A program made the position numbers and the translations under genes. From positions 1-7,246 of the forward strand of contig JAKOTC010000004.1 of NCBI GenBank assembly GCA_029776465.1: a DNA stretch of 7,246 nt. The letters run 5' to 3'. The notes below the pieces were generated by a model. That model saw nothing but the letters and a program-made list of their open reading frames with translations, made no database searches and had not been told where the DNA came from. Within the stretch, counting starts at the first letter, position 1; the number at the start of each line of letters is the position of its first letter. This document shows, piece after piece, positions 1-5,588 of the stretch. The stretch comes from Bacillota bacterium (lineage in GTDB: Bacteria; Bacillota; Clostridia; Oscillospirales; JAKOTC01).

Positions 1-143
1 AGCAGGGTAGTTTTACCCGACCCGGATTTGCCCACGATGGTATAGATTTTACCGCTTTCAAATCCTGCGGTGACACCCTTGAGAACGTTTTTCGTTCCTC
101 CTGTATAGCGATAGCTCACATTGTTTAGAGTCAACGTATTCAT
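1..143 (-). CDS. ABC transporter ATP-binding protein, N-terminal part (cut by window edge)
   Basis: Only the first 47 codons are present; the gene runs off the left edge. The visible protein begins MNTLTLNNVSYRYTGG and reaches a complete Walker A P-loop, GKSGSGKTT, near residues 37-45. Both features are typical of LolD/MacB-type ATPases that pair with FtsX-like permeases. The ATG at 143-141 is preceded by a perfect AGGAGG (150-155) at 6-nt spacing. That site overlaps the TAG stop of the permease gene, so the two genes are almost certainly co-transcribed and probably translationally coupled. The expected role is ATP hydrolysis on the cytoplasmic side, driving the neighbouring permease. The signature, Walker B and H-loop lie outside the window, so only the P-loop assignment is directly visible. 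Confidence 0.93.
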   Translation of the reverse strand, partial: MNTLTLNNVSYRYTGGTKNVLKGVTAGFESGKIYTIVGKSGSGKTTL

Positions 144-149
144 CCTAAA

Positions 150-155
150 CCTCCT
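150..155 (-). promoter_or_regulatory. Ribosome binding site overlapping the permease stop codon
   Basis: The minus strand reads TAGGAGG followed by 6 nt and the ATPase ATG. The stop codon of the permease (156-154) shares bases with the AGGAGG, an arrangement that supports translational coupling of the two ABC subunits. Confidence 0.85.
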
Positions 156-1575
156 AATTCCGATCGGACAGGATTTTAATGGGCTCAAACCGGGTGATTT
201 TGACAACCGCTGCCACCGAGGCAACGGAGGCCAGCAGCAAAGCGATGCCTGTCAGCTGCAAAACGGTTTGGGGCTGAACCGAAACATCGACCTCATCCAG
301 GGCAGTTTGGGTTAGTGTGGTCCCGCCGATTGTCGTCACCTGAATGCCGATTCCGCCCAGCGTTCCTGTTTGCTGACTTTGCTTTGCACTGGCGATCTGA
401 CTGGCCAGAAGCCTGTCACTGACCGGCTGAGCGGCAAAGCTTCCTGCGCCGAAGCCCAGCAGCAGGCAAACGGCAGTGAGAATCAGCATCTCCGACCACA
501 GCCCCAGTGCCACTCGGCTTTTTTTCATTCCCATGGCTCTCAGCACGCCGATCTCATATTTTCGTTCCCGAATGGCGATGGAGGAGAGCAGCACTAAAAT
601 CACTCCGCCAAAGATCAGCACGATCAGCATAAAGGTAAGCGCGACCTTTTTAAGCCCCTCCACCGGTCCGACAACCTTTTGATATCCGGCTTCATCGGTA
701 GAGACTTTATAATAGTCGTCCAATCCTTTTGCGCGCAGCTCGGCATCAAAGCTTTTCAGAAGGGAAGGTTTTTTCAGATAGTATTTTGCTGAAACCGACA
801 GGGTGTTGGGATAGTTGGCAAGAAGGGTATCCAGTGTGGTTAACACTTCATTGCGTCGGTTCATAAGAGGCATTTTAAATTGGCTGGAATAGGGCTCGGT
901 ACCGTCGAGATAAATGCCGGTAAGGGTAAGTTCAACGGTTTTGTTTTTGATGGTTTGCTTGCTGTCTTCGACGGAAAGAACAGAGGATTCCAGTTGGATT
1001 TTGTCTCCAACCTTCCAGTCGTTTAACTCGGCCAACTCTTTGCTGACGATACATTCACCGGTTTTCTCCGGCATTTTCCCTTCATACAGCTCCCGGTTGC
1101 CCTCCTCGAAATCGGACCACTTGTTGGCGAAAAGATTCAGCTTGGGGGATACATAAGGATCGCCCTCTGTCTGGGTGGCTCCCGACAAGGTAATGCCTCC
1201 GCCGAACTGGACGTTGCCGTTTTCACTTTCGTCCACGGCTTTAATGCTTTCGCCTCCTGCGGTGGCACTGGCAAGGATGCGGGATTCTTTCAGATATTCC
1301 GATTCGGCAAAGCGAAGATACTGCTGAGGGGTGATGGCAGGAGGAGCCTGATAGGTTCCCAATGTGCCGGTGTTTACCAGCTGGGTCAGGTCAGCCCCGA
1401 TGGTGACCTCGCTGCCAAAACGGTTTTTATAGTCATCGATAATGCTTCGGGTGGTGTTGTTGATGCAAAGGGTCACCATGGATGCGGTGATGATCAGAAA
1501 AATCATAATGCCGATTAAGATGTTTCGGCCCTTGTTTCGGCCGAGATTTTTCAGGGCGTTGGCCAGGATATACAC
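154..1575 (-). CDS. MacB/FtsX-type ABC transporter permease
   Basis: This 473-residue membrane protein is the transmembrane partner of the ATPase that follows it. It starts at GTG 1575, not at the upstream ATG 1728. The GTG has AAAGGAGG at 7-nt spacing, and the extra 51 residues would lie inside the kinase gene and have no family character. In order: a basic N-terminus; TM1 about residues 18-38; a large extracytoplasmic MacB-like core (about 39-308) with the typical segment GECIVSKELAELNDWKVGD (173-191); TM2 about 311-335; the cytoplasmic coupling segment ERKYEIGVLRAMGMKKSRV (337-355), the hallmark of FtsX domains; TM3 about 358-382; and TM4 about 438-460. The loop between TM3 and TM4 is about 55 residues. 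The family covers peptide/antibiotic exporters and mechanotransmission systems. The substrate cannot be read from sequence. Being controlled by a two-component pair suggests an envelope-stress or antimicrobial-peptide role, which is inferred. Confidence 0.92.
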   Translation of the reverse strand: MYILANALKNLGRNKGRNILIGIMIFLIITASMVTLCINNTTRSIIDDYKNRFGSEVTIGADLTQLVNTGTLGTYQAPPAITPQQYLRFAESEYLKESRILASATAGGESIKAVDESENGNVQFGGGITLSGATQTEGDPYVSPKLNLFANKWSDFEEGNRELYEGKMPEKTGECIVSKELAELNDWKVGDKIQLESSVLSVEDSKQTIKNKTVELTLTGIYLDGTEPYSSQFKMPLMNRRNEVLTTLDTLLANYPNTLSVSAKYYLKKPSLLKSFDAELRAKGLDDYYKVSTDEAGYQKVVGPVEGLKKVALTFMLIVLIFGGVILVLLSSIAIRERKYEIGVLRAMGMKKSRVALGLWSEMLILTAVCLLLGFGAGSFAAQPVSDRLLASQIASAKQSQQTGTLGGIGIQVTTIGGTTLTQTALDEVDVSVQPQTVLQLTGIALLLASVASVAAVVKITRFEPIKILSDRN

Positions 1576-1582
1576 GGGGATG

Positions 1583-1590
1583 CCTCCTTT
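1583..1590 (-). promoter_or_regulatory. Ribosome binding site that fixes the permease GTG start
   Basis: AAAGGAGG on the minus strand lies 7 nt before GTG 1575-1573. It is the only strong Shine-Dalgarno site ahead of the conserved permease N-terminus, and it decides in favour of the GTG over the longer upstream reading. Confidence 0.85.
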
Positions 1591-1593
1591 AAG

Positions 1594-1632
1594 TTGTTGT
1601 TCTTTTGATTCGCTTCTGGAAGGGAACAACAA
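1594..1632 (-). repeat. 9-bp perfect inverted repeat in the kinase-permease gap
   Basis: The arms 1594-1602 and 1624-1632 are exact reverse complements (TTGTTGTTC/GAACAACAA) separated by 21 nt. They fill most of the 76-bp gap between the kinase stop and the permease start, and end 3 nt from the permease Shine-Dalgarno. No T-run follows, so it is not a normal terminator. It could be an mRNA processing or stability hairpin, or a DNA operator. Its function is unknown. Confidence 0.5.
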
Positions 1633-1651
1633 GAGAATAGCAGATCCATTG

Positions 1652-2551
1652 TTAATCCGGTGTAAAGGCTTTTGGAAAAACCATATAAAATTCCATGCCC
1701 TTTTCCCGGCCCCGCTCTGCCCAGGCAAGACCGCCGCTCAGCTCGCACACATGGCGAACCAAACTTAGACCGATGCCGTAACCGTCCTTTTTTAAAGACT
1801 TAACCCGGTATTGGTAATCAAACAGCCGTTCGATCTCTTCTTCTTTCAGCCCCGCACCTTCATCGGTGACGCAGATGATCACGCTTTCCCCGTGTGAAGT
1901 GACACGGACCCCAATGGTGCCTCCGCCGTGTTCCCGGGCGTTAAGCAGAAGATTGGAAACGGCTCGTCGGATCCAAAGCTCTTTGCTGTGAATTTTGGTA
2001 TCAGCAGCCTCCTCAAAATCAAAACAGATAGAGGGGTAAACCTTACGATATTCATCGCACACCTCCGCGCAGATCAGGGCGGCGTCAACGGGTTCCAGCT
2101 CTGAAGGATCGGCGGCTGCGCTGAGGGTGAGAATATCGTTGAGGCTGTCGGTTACCCTGTCCACCTCCGCCGTTAAATCTTGTCTTCCGGCAAGCTGAAG
2201 CTTTGCCCGAAGAAGGGAAAGCATGTTCTTCTGCTCGTGGGTGACATAAGAAGACAGCCTGAGATAATCGGTCACATTGGCGTGGAGTCGGCTTTTGATT
2301 TCGGCGTATGCTTTAGCGATTTCCGGATGGGCGGGTATCGCCGACTCGTCCTCGATGGCGCCCAGCTGACGGGCCAGCAGCAGAGATTGACGCTCTTGCT
2401 GAATCTGAAGGATTTTGGATAGCACCAAAGCGCTGAGGATGAAAAAGACCAGGATAAAGAGCAATAAAAAGGGCAGATTTTTAATAATCTGCGACAGGTA
2501 ATATGCCGGTTTTGGTGTACACCCCGCTGATGGTGCGCAGAGGGATGGCAT
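1652..2551 (-). CDS. Sensor histidine kinase, C-terminal part (second TM plus catalytic core; frameshifted gene)
   Basis: This frame holds TM2 (about residues 26-48), a short linker, and a complete kinase core. The H-box is VTHEQKNML, with phospho-acceptor His105 followed by an ExxN motif. The N-box is SNLLLNAREHG (199-209), the G1 box is TDEGAGL (229-235), an F-box-like LFDYQY follows (243-248), and the G2 box is GYGIGLSL (257-264). The first about 16 residues after ATG 2551 (MPSLCAPSAGCTPKPA) have no family character, and the ATG lies inside the coding sequence of the N-terminal part. I therefore read this as the downstream half of one kinase gene beginning at 2735. Removing one base near 2504 gives a continuous protein of about 360 residues. 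The normal role is autophosphorylation and phosphotransfer to the regulator encoded immediately upstream. As it stands, the protein would lack TM1 and the sensor loop unless the frameshift is an artefact. Confidence 0.85.
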   Translation of the reverse strand: MPSLCAPSAGCTPKPAYYLSQIIKNLPFLLLFILVFFILSALVLSKILQIQQERQSLLLARQLGAIEDESAIPAHPEIAKAYAEIKSRLHANVTDYLRLSSYVTHEQKNMLSLLRAKLQLAGRQDLTAEVDRVTDSLNDILTLSAAADPSELEPVDAALICAEVCDEYRKVYPSICFDFEEAADTKIHSKELWIRRAVSNLLLNAREHGGGTIGVRVTSHGESVIICVTDEGAGLKEEEIERLFDYQYRVKSLKKDGYGIGLSLVRHVCELSGGLAWAERGREKGMEFYMVFPKAFTPD

Positions 2552-2735
2552 CAGAATTCACCGCCAAAGAAGAGAGCGCGATGTCATCCACCGAAACCAG
2601 ATAATAGGGCAGTGAGGATCGGGGGTGGGGAAGGAACCGGATGAAAAGCATAAAAGCTCCGATTAAAAAGGCCGTGACCGCCAACGAGAACAGCAAAAGG
2701 GTTACGCCCTGCCGGGACAGTTTCACTTTTCGCAT
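2481..2735 (-). CDS. Sensor histidine kinase, N-terminal part (first TM and sensor loop; frameshifted gene)
   Basis: This reading is 84 residues from ATG 2735, which has AAAGGGG at 8-nt spacing (2744-2750). It overlaps the regulator gene's last 13 bases. A TTG six bases earlier has the right frame but is too close to that Shine-Dalgarno. TM1 is about residues 11-33, followed by a short extracytoplasmic segment of about 45 residues (LPYYLVSVDDIALSS and onward). The frame reads conserved-looking sequence up to about TISGVYTKTG, then ILPVADY and a stop. Meanwhile the other frame takes over with YYLSQIIKNLP and the second membrane helix. A kinase of this type normally has two TMs flanking a sensor loop, so this is the first half of one interrupted gene, not an independent small membrane protein. 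Confidence 0.75.
   Translation of the reverse strand: MRKVKLSRQGVTLLLFSLAVTAFLIGAFMLFIRFLPHPRSSLPYYLVSVDDIALSSLAVNSDAIPLRTISGVYTKTGILPVADY
2498..2507 (-). other. Probable frameshift site in the histidine kinase gene
   Basis: On the minus strand the junction reads GGCATATTAC. Dropping the A at 2504 joins ...VYTKTG to YYLSQII... . Alternatively, restoring one lost AT unit of an ATAT stretch gives TKTG-I-YYLSQII. Both repairs produce one continuous two-TM kinase. There is no classic slippery heptamer here, so a simple indel (natural mutation or assembly/sequencing error) is more likely than programmed frameshifting. Confidence 0.75.
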
Positions 2736-3394
2736 AGGCAATACCCCTTTCCTTTGTGCGTGACCAACAGATTTTCGCCGCCGGCAACCGCCAGCTTTTT
2801 TCGCAGGTTGGCGATGTGAACCCGAAGTACCGAGGAAAAGGGGTCAAAGCTTTCATCATAGATATGCTCGACAATATCCTCTCCCGAGACCACCTCGGGG
2901 TGACAGCTGGCCAGATATTCCAGAATATCAAACTCCTTGGAGGAGAGCATTATTTCTTGTGAACCGAGAAAAGCCTTTCGTTCACCGGGAGAGATCCGAA
3001 GCTGTCCCACCGCAATCTCGTTGCGGGTTCTTCCGAAGGAACGGCGGATGACTGCGCGGATACGGGCATCCAGTTCGCAGAAATCAAAGGGCTTGGTGAT
3101 ATAGTCATCCGCTCCGCTATTCAGGCCAAAGGCGCGCTGGTCGACTTTATCCCGTGCGGTGATGATAAGAATCGGGGTGTGATTTTCCCTGTTTCGTAAA
3201 GCCCCTAATACCTCAAGACCGTCCCGGTCGGGAAGGTTCAGGTCCAGCAGAATGGCATTATAGGAGTTGACCGTCGCCTTTTCTTCCCTTTCATCACCGG
3301 TGTGGGCAATATCCACCGAAAAGCCCCGGCTTTCCAGTCCCTCATGCATAACCCCGGCCAGCGCCCGGTCGTCTTCAATCACCAATAATCGCAT
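2723..3394 (-). CDS. OmpR/PhoB-family response regulator
   Basis: This is a full-length 223-residue two-domain regulator. The receiver domain (about 1-118) has the acidic pair E7/D8/D9, phospho-acceptor Asp51 in AILLDLNLPDRDG, Thr79 in IITARDK, and Lys101 in ITKPFDF. The C-terminal winged-helix domain (about 125-221) has the OmpR recognition-helix region SSVLRVHIANLRKKL (187-201) and the hairpin motif THKGKGYCL. It starts at ATG 3394, preceded by a short GAGG (3399-3402). It is the first gene of the operon and overlaps the kinase start by 13 bp. It should receive phosphate from that kinase and control the ABC genes downstream. Autoregulation is suggested by direct repeats just ahead of the start. 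The signal is not known. Confidence 0.96.
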   Translation of the reverse strand: MRLLVIEDDRALAGVMHEGLESRGFSVDIAHTGDEREEKATVNSYNAILLDLNLPDRDGLEVLGALRNRENHTPILIITARDKVDQRAFGLNSGADDYITKPFDFCELDARIRAVIRRSFGRTRNEIAVGQLRISPGERKAFLGSQEIMLSSKEFDILEYLASCHPEVVSGEDIVEHIYDESFDPFSSVLRVHIANLRKKLAVAGGENLLVTHKGKGYCLCEK

Positions 3395-3414
3395 CGTACC
3401 TCATCTCCCCGGAT

Positions 3415-3447
3415 AGTATATCATACCGAATGTTCATTGAATGTTAA
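3415..3447 (-). promoter_or_regulatory. Proximal candidate promoter with tandem regulator-binding repeat
   Basis: On the minus strand, TGA-TATACT (3415-3423) is an extended -10. There is no good -35. Instead the stretch from 3447 to 3428 carries a direct repeat AACATTC-N4-AACATTC with an 11-bp period, also readable as TTAACA-N5-TGAACA. That spacing is typical of OmpR/PhoB-family dimers, and it resembles the Bacillus PhoP consensus. A regulator bound in place of the -35 would fit activator-dependent autoregulation. The predicted leader is only about 13 nt. Confidence 0.5.
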
Positions 3448-3461
3448 GAAACCTTGATTGT

Positions 3462-3491
3462 ATTGTAAAATCCAACCGGTGCAAAAGTCAA
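3462..3491 (-). promoter_or_regulatory. Sigma-A promoter of the two-component/ABC operon
   Basis: The minus strand shows TTGACT (3491-3486), an 18-bp spacer, and TACAAT (3467-3462), about 68 nt from the regulator ATG. Two copies of ACCGGTTG lie over the -35 and in the spacer. The repeat AACATTC pair lies downstream of this start site, so the two promoter elements may be differentially regulated. Confidence 0.65.
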
Positions 3492-3496
3492 CCGGT
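3473..3496 (-). repeat. Direct repeat ACCGGTTG x2 overlapping the operon promoter
   Basis: Copies at 3473-3480 and 3489-3496 are identical 8-mers separated by 8 nt. One overlaps the -35 and the other lies in the promoter spacer. Each contains the palindrome ACCGGT. The position is right for a repressor site, but no protein can be assigned. Confidence 0.45.
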
Positions 3497-3524
3497 TATT
3501 TCTTAAGCCTGTAATCTTATGAAA

Positions 3525-3553
3525 AAACCGGAAGGCTGTCTGCCTTCCGGTTT
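3525..3553 (-). terminator. Rho-independent terminator of tcdA
   Basis: A 12-bp perfect stem (3525-3536 with 3542-3553) has a 5-nt loop. On the minus strand it is followed by a run of T (the stem's last Ts extend to six). It begins 17 nt after the tcdA stop, and insulates the downstream response-regulator operon from tcdA read-through. Confidence 0.9.
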
Positions 3554-3570
3554 GTGCGGTTTCGGATGTT

Positions 3571-4332
3571 TCATTCTTGAATACCGGTCAAGTCCTTAAT
3601 GACTTCTCCGGCGATAATCAGCCCCACTACGGCGGGCACATAGGAAGTACTTCCGGGAACCTGGCGGCGGATGGTGCATTTGCGGGCGGTGCCGGGAGGA
3701 CAGACGCAGTGGGAACGGCAGCTGATGGACATATCCTCCACAGGGGTGCGGGGCTCTTCCTTTGAGTAAACCACCTTCAGATGGCTGATGCCGCGTTTTT
3801 TCAATTCTTTACGCATCACACGGGCCAGGGGACAGATGGATGTACGGGAAATATCCGTTACTTCAAAGCCTGCGGCGTTTATTTTATTGCCTGCCCCCAT
3901 CGCGCAGATGATGGGTACTCCGGCGCCTTTGCAGCGCATTACCAGCTCGATTTTACCCGATACGGTGTCGATAGCATCCACCACGTAATCGTAAACGGAC
4001 AGATCCACCTGGTCGGCGGTTTCGGGAGAATAAAACATTCTCCAGGTTTGAACCTCAGCTTTGGGGTTGATGTCCAGCACCCGTTCTTTGGCCACGTCCA
4101 CCTTGTATTGGCCGATGTTTTTGTGGGTAGCGATGATCTGGCGGTTTAGGTTGGTAATGCAGATTTTGTCGTCATCGAAGAGGTCCAGCTTTCCGACCCC
4201 GCTCCGGGCTAAGGCTTCCACCGTATACCCGCCCACTCCGCCGACGCCGAAAACGGCAACCCGTGCGGACGCGAGCTTTTCCATGGCTGGTTTACCGAAA
4301 ATCAGTTCGGTGCGTGAAAATTGATTTAACAT
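3571..4332 (-). CDS. tcdA: tRNA threonylcarbamoyladenosine dehydratase (TcdA/CsdL)
   Basis: This is a 253-residue E1-like (ThiF/MoeB superfamily) enzyme. TcdA uses ATP to cyclise the t6A37 side chain of ANN-decoding tRNAs into cyclic t6A (ct6A) in the cytosol. The start LNQFSRTEL is family-typical. The nucleotide-binding loop is GVGGVGGY (29-36), followed by DDDKICITNLNRQI (53-66), which carries the acidic and Asn/Arg residues for ATP-Mg, and then DAIDT (119-123). The C-terminal third has a Cys cluster at residues 205, 209, 211 and 218 around CPPGTARKC, a pattern I associate with clostridial members. ATG 4332 is chosen because AAAGGG lies 6 nt upstream. A TTG at 4347 would add five residues and swallow that site. 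The gene is monocistronic, with its own promoter and terminator. MoeB/ThiF is less likely, given length and motifs. Confidence 0.93.
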   Translation of the reverse strand: MLNQFSRTELIFGKPAMEKLASARVAVFGVGGVGGYTVEALARSGVGKLDLFDDDKICITNLNRQIIATHKNIGQYKVDVAKERVLDINPKAEVQTWRMFYSPETADQVDLSVYDYVVDAIDTVSGKIELVMRCKGAGVPIICAMGAGNKINAAGFEVTDISRTSICPLARVMRKELKKRGISHLKVVYSKEEPRTPVEDMSISCRSHCVCPPGTARKCTIRRQVPGSTSYVPAVVGLIIAGEVIKDLTGIQE

Positions 4333-4338
4333 GAATAA

Positions 4339-4344
4339 CCCTTT
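4339..4344 (-). promoter_or_regulatory. Ribosome binding site that fixes the tcdA ATG
   Basis: AAAGGG lies 6 nt before ATG 4332-4330. It supports this start over the in-frame TTG at 4347. Confidence 0.75.
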
Positions 4345-4384
4345 CAAATCAAAGACTACTAATTTAATAGGTTAACGATACTTC

Positions 4385-4413
4385 ATAATATCATCAGTTC
4401 ATGCCTCTGTCAA
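4385..4413 (-). promoter_or_regulatory. Sigma-A promoter of tcdA
   Basis: The minus strand has a perfect TTGACA (4413-4408), exactly 17 bp, then TATTAT (4390-4385) with an extended TGA immediately upstream. The predicted leader is about 45 nt. The -35 lies only 10 bp beyond the hairpin that follows the kinase gene. Confidence 0.82.
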
Positions 4414-4423
4414 GTTCCCTCAG

Positions 4424-4461
4424 ATGACGGGACCCGCGGATCATTCTGCGGGTCCCGTCAT
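4424..4461 (-). terminator. Perfect 14-bp hairpin after the pyridoxal kinase gene (probable terminator, no U-run)
   Basis: Arms 4424-4437 and 4448-4461 are exact reverse complements, GC-rich, with a 10-nt loop that can close two further pairs after one mismatch. The hairpin starts 1 nt after the kinase stop codon. It lacks the T-run of a canonical intrinsic terminator on either strand, so it may act as a weak terminator or a 3'-end stability element. Confidence 0.6.
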
Positions 4462-4462
4462 G

Positions 4463-5320
4463 TTAGGAATTTAATGCTTTCAGGAAGTTGGGAATGCTCT
4501 CTTCAAAATTCACACCGAAACGGATATCGGTTCCGGCCGCATGGGTCCGTTTGATGCTTTCCACAGTAAAGTCAACGGCAATCTGTGCCGACTGGTTCAG
4601 ATCAAAGCCCCGGAGGATGGCGGCAAGCAGGGCACTGCCGAAAACATCCCCCGTTCCGTGATAATACCCCTCCACACGCTCGGAGAAGGCGTAATCGATC
4701 TGGCCCGTGATACCGTCAAAGGTGGCAGCGCCCAGCAGTTTATCATCAAAAGTGACGCCGGTCAGGACGATTTTCTTCGGGCCCAGCTGATGGAGCTTTT
4801 TCAAAGTGGATTCAATATAGTCCGTCGTGTAGGGTCCGGGGTTATAGGGCTCGCCCAGCATGAAGGCGGCTTCAGTCAGGTTGGGAACAATGATATCGGC
4901 TTTGGTGCAGAGTTTTGTCATGCCGGCGGCAAACTCGGGAGTGAATATTTTATAAAGCTGTCCGTTGTCGGCCATGACGGGGTCGACCATGATAAAGGTT
5001 TTGTCGGTTTTAAAGGCAGTGAAAAATTCGGACACGATGTCCAACTGTTCAAAGGAGCCTAAGAATCCGGTGTAGATGGAATCAAAAGTGAGGTTCAGGG
5101 ATTTCCAGTGTTCGGCAATGGGACGGATATCTCCGGTGAGGTCACGATAGGTATAGCCGGTAAACCCGCCCGTATGGGTGGATAATACCGCGGTGGGAAT
5201 GACGCTGGTTTCGATTCCGGCGGCGGATATGATTGGAAGCGCAACCGTCAGGGAACATCTTCCGAAGCAGGAGATGTCATGAATGGCCGCAACCCTTTTT
5301 TGTCTGGGTGTATTGTACAT
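4463..5320 (-). CDS. Pyridoxal/pyridoxamine kinase (PdxK/PdxY-like, ribokinase superfamily)
   Basis: This 285-residue protein is normal for the family. It should phosphorylate pyridoxal, pyridoxamine or pyridoxine with ATP in the cytosolic B6 salvage route to PLP. The N-terminal region AIHDISCFGRCSLTVALPI (12-30) is the substrate-binding start of PdxY-like kinases. DPVMADNGQLY (113-123) and PNLTEA (146-151) line the nucleotide and substrate sites. The GTGD motif (222-225) supplies the anion hole and catalytic base Asp225, in GTGDVFGSALLAAI. Start ATG 5320 has AGAGG at 8-nt spacing. The gene has its own promoter and a hairpin after the stop, so it is probably monocistronic. HMP kinase (ThiD) is the main alternative. 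The order of motifs and the N-terminus favour the PdxY-type clade, and no thiamin genes adjoin it. Confidence 0.92.
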   Translation of the reverse strand: MYNTPRQKRVAAIHDISCFGRCSLTVALPIISAAGIETSVIPTAVLSTHTGGFTGYTYRDLTGDIRPIAEHWKSLNLTFDSIYTGFLGSFEQLDIVSEFFTAFKTDKTFIMVDPVMADNGQLYKIFTPEFAAGMTKLCTKADIIVPNLTEAAFMLGEPYNPGPYTTDYIESTLKKLHQLGPKKIVLTGVTFDDKLLGAATFDGITGQIDYAFSERVEGYYHGTGDVFGSALLAAILRGFDLNQSAQIAVDFTVESIKRTHAAGTDIRFGVNFEESIPNFLKALNS

Positions 5321-5398
5321 ATTATCATCCTCTCAGGTGGATATGTTGGTGTTGCCGCTTGTTTTAGGACTCTGTGCGGCCTTACAGCCGGCATTATT

Positions 5399-5427
5399 AT
5401 TATAACCTTTTTTTCTCTTTTTGCCAA
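5399..5427 (-). promoter_or_regulatory. Sigma-A promoter of the pyridoxal kinase gene
   Basis: The minus strand shows TTGGCA (5427-5422), a 17-bp A-rich spacer, and a consensus TATAAT (5404-5399). The predicted leader is about 70 nt and contains a possible weak 5-bp hairpin (5354-5358 with 5376-5380), but no recognisable riboswitch. Confidence 0.82.
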
Positions 5428-5518
5428 CGCTTATCTGTGAAATTAATAGGGCAAAAGCCTTGCTTTATTTCTGACCTCTGTTTTCGATTGTTAAAAAAAT
5501 AATTAAGGTTTATATACC

Positions 5519-5547
5519 TTGACAGTATACTAATTTAGGAGTAATAT
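5519..5547 (+). promoter_or_regulatory. Sigma-A promoter of the NuoL/EchA-like gene
   Basis: TTGACA (5519-5524), a 17-bp spacer and TAATAT (5542-5547) give a start about 35 nt before the ATG. Short inverted repeats surround the -35: TATAC-N7-GTATA centred on it (5513-5529), and AAGGT-N6-ACCTT just upstream (5505-5520). This is the other half of the 268-bp divergent region, which otherwise holds only AT-rich sequence. Confidence 0.75.
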
Positions 5548-5588
5548 ATTGTGGTTGAAATGAAGAGTATATCGAACGGTGGAGTTTT

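Noticed and set aside
1576..1728. A 51-residue N-terminal extension of the permease starting at ATG 1728
   Set aside because: It overlaps the kinase C-terminus, lacks a Shine-Dalgarno and any family resemblance. GTG 1575 has AAAGGAGG at good spacing and begins the conserved N-terminus.
2481..2551. Programmed ribosomal frameshifting in the kinase gene
   Set aside because: I see no slippery heptamer, internal Shine-Dalgarno or stimulatory hairpin at the junction. A simple indel explains it.
4541..5062. A 173-codon plus-strand frame opposite the pyridoxal kinase gene
   Set aside because: The opposite strand carries all kinase motifs in order. This frame has no recognisable domain or ribosome site.
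5318..5390. CCTGAGAGGATGATAAT in the kinase leader, reminiscent of TPP-riboswitch core words
   Set aside because: The leader is only about 70 nt, lacks the paired stems of a TPP aptamer, and the GAGAGG is better read as the Shine-Dalgarno site.
5488..5509. TTGTTAA half-site upstream of the NuoL-like gene, considered as a Rex operator
   Set aside because: The second half at the canonical spacing is missing (no TTAACAA after 4 nt). AT-rich sequence makes a half-site uninformative.
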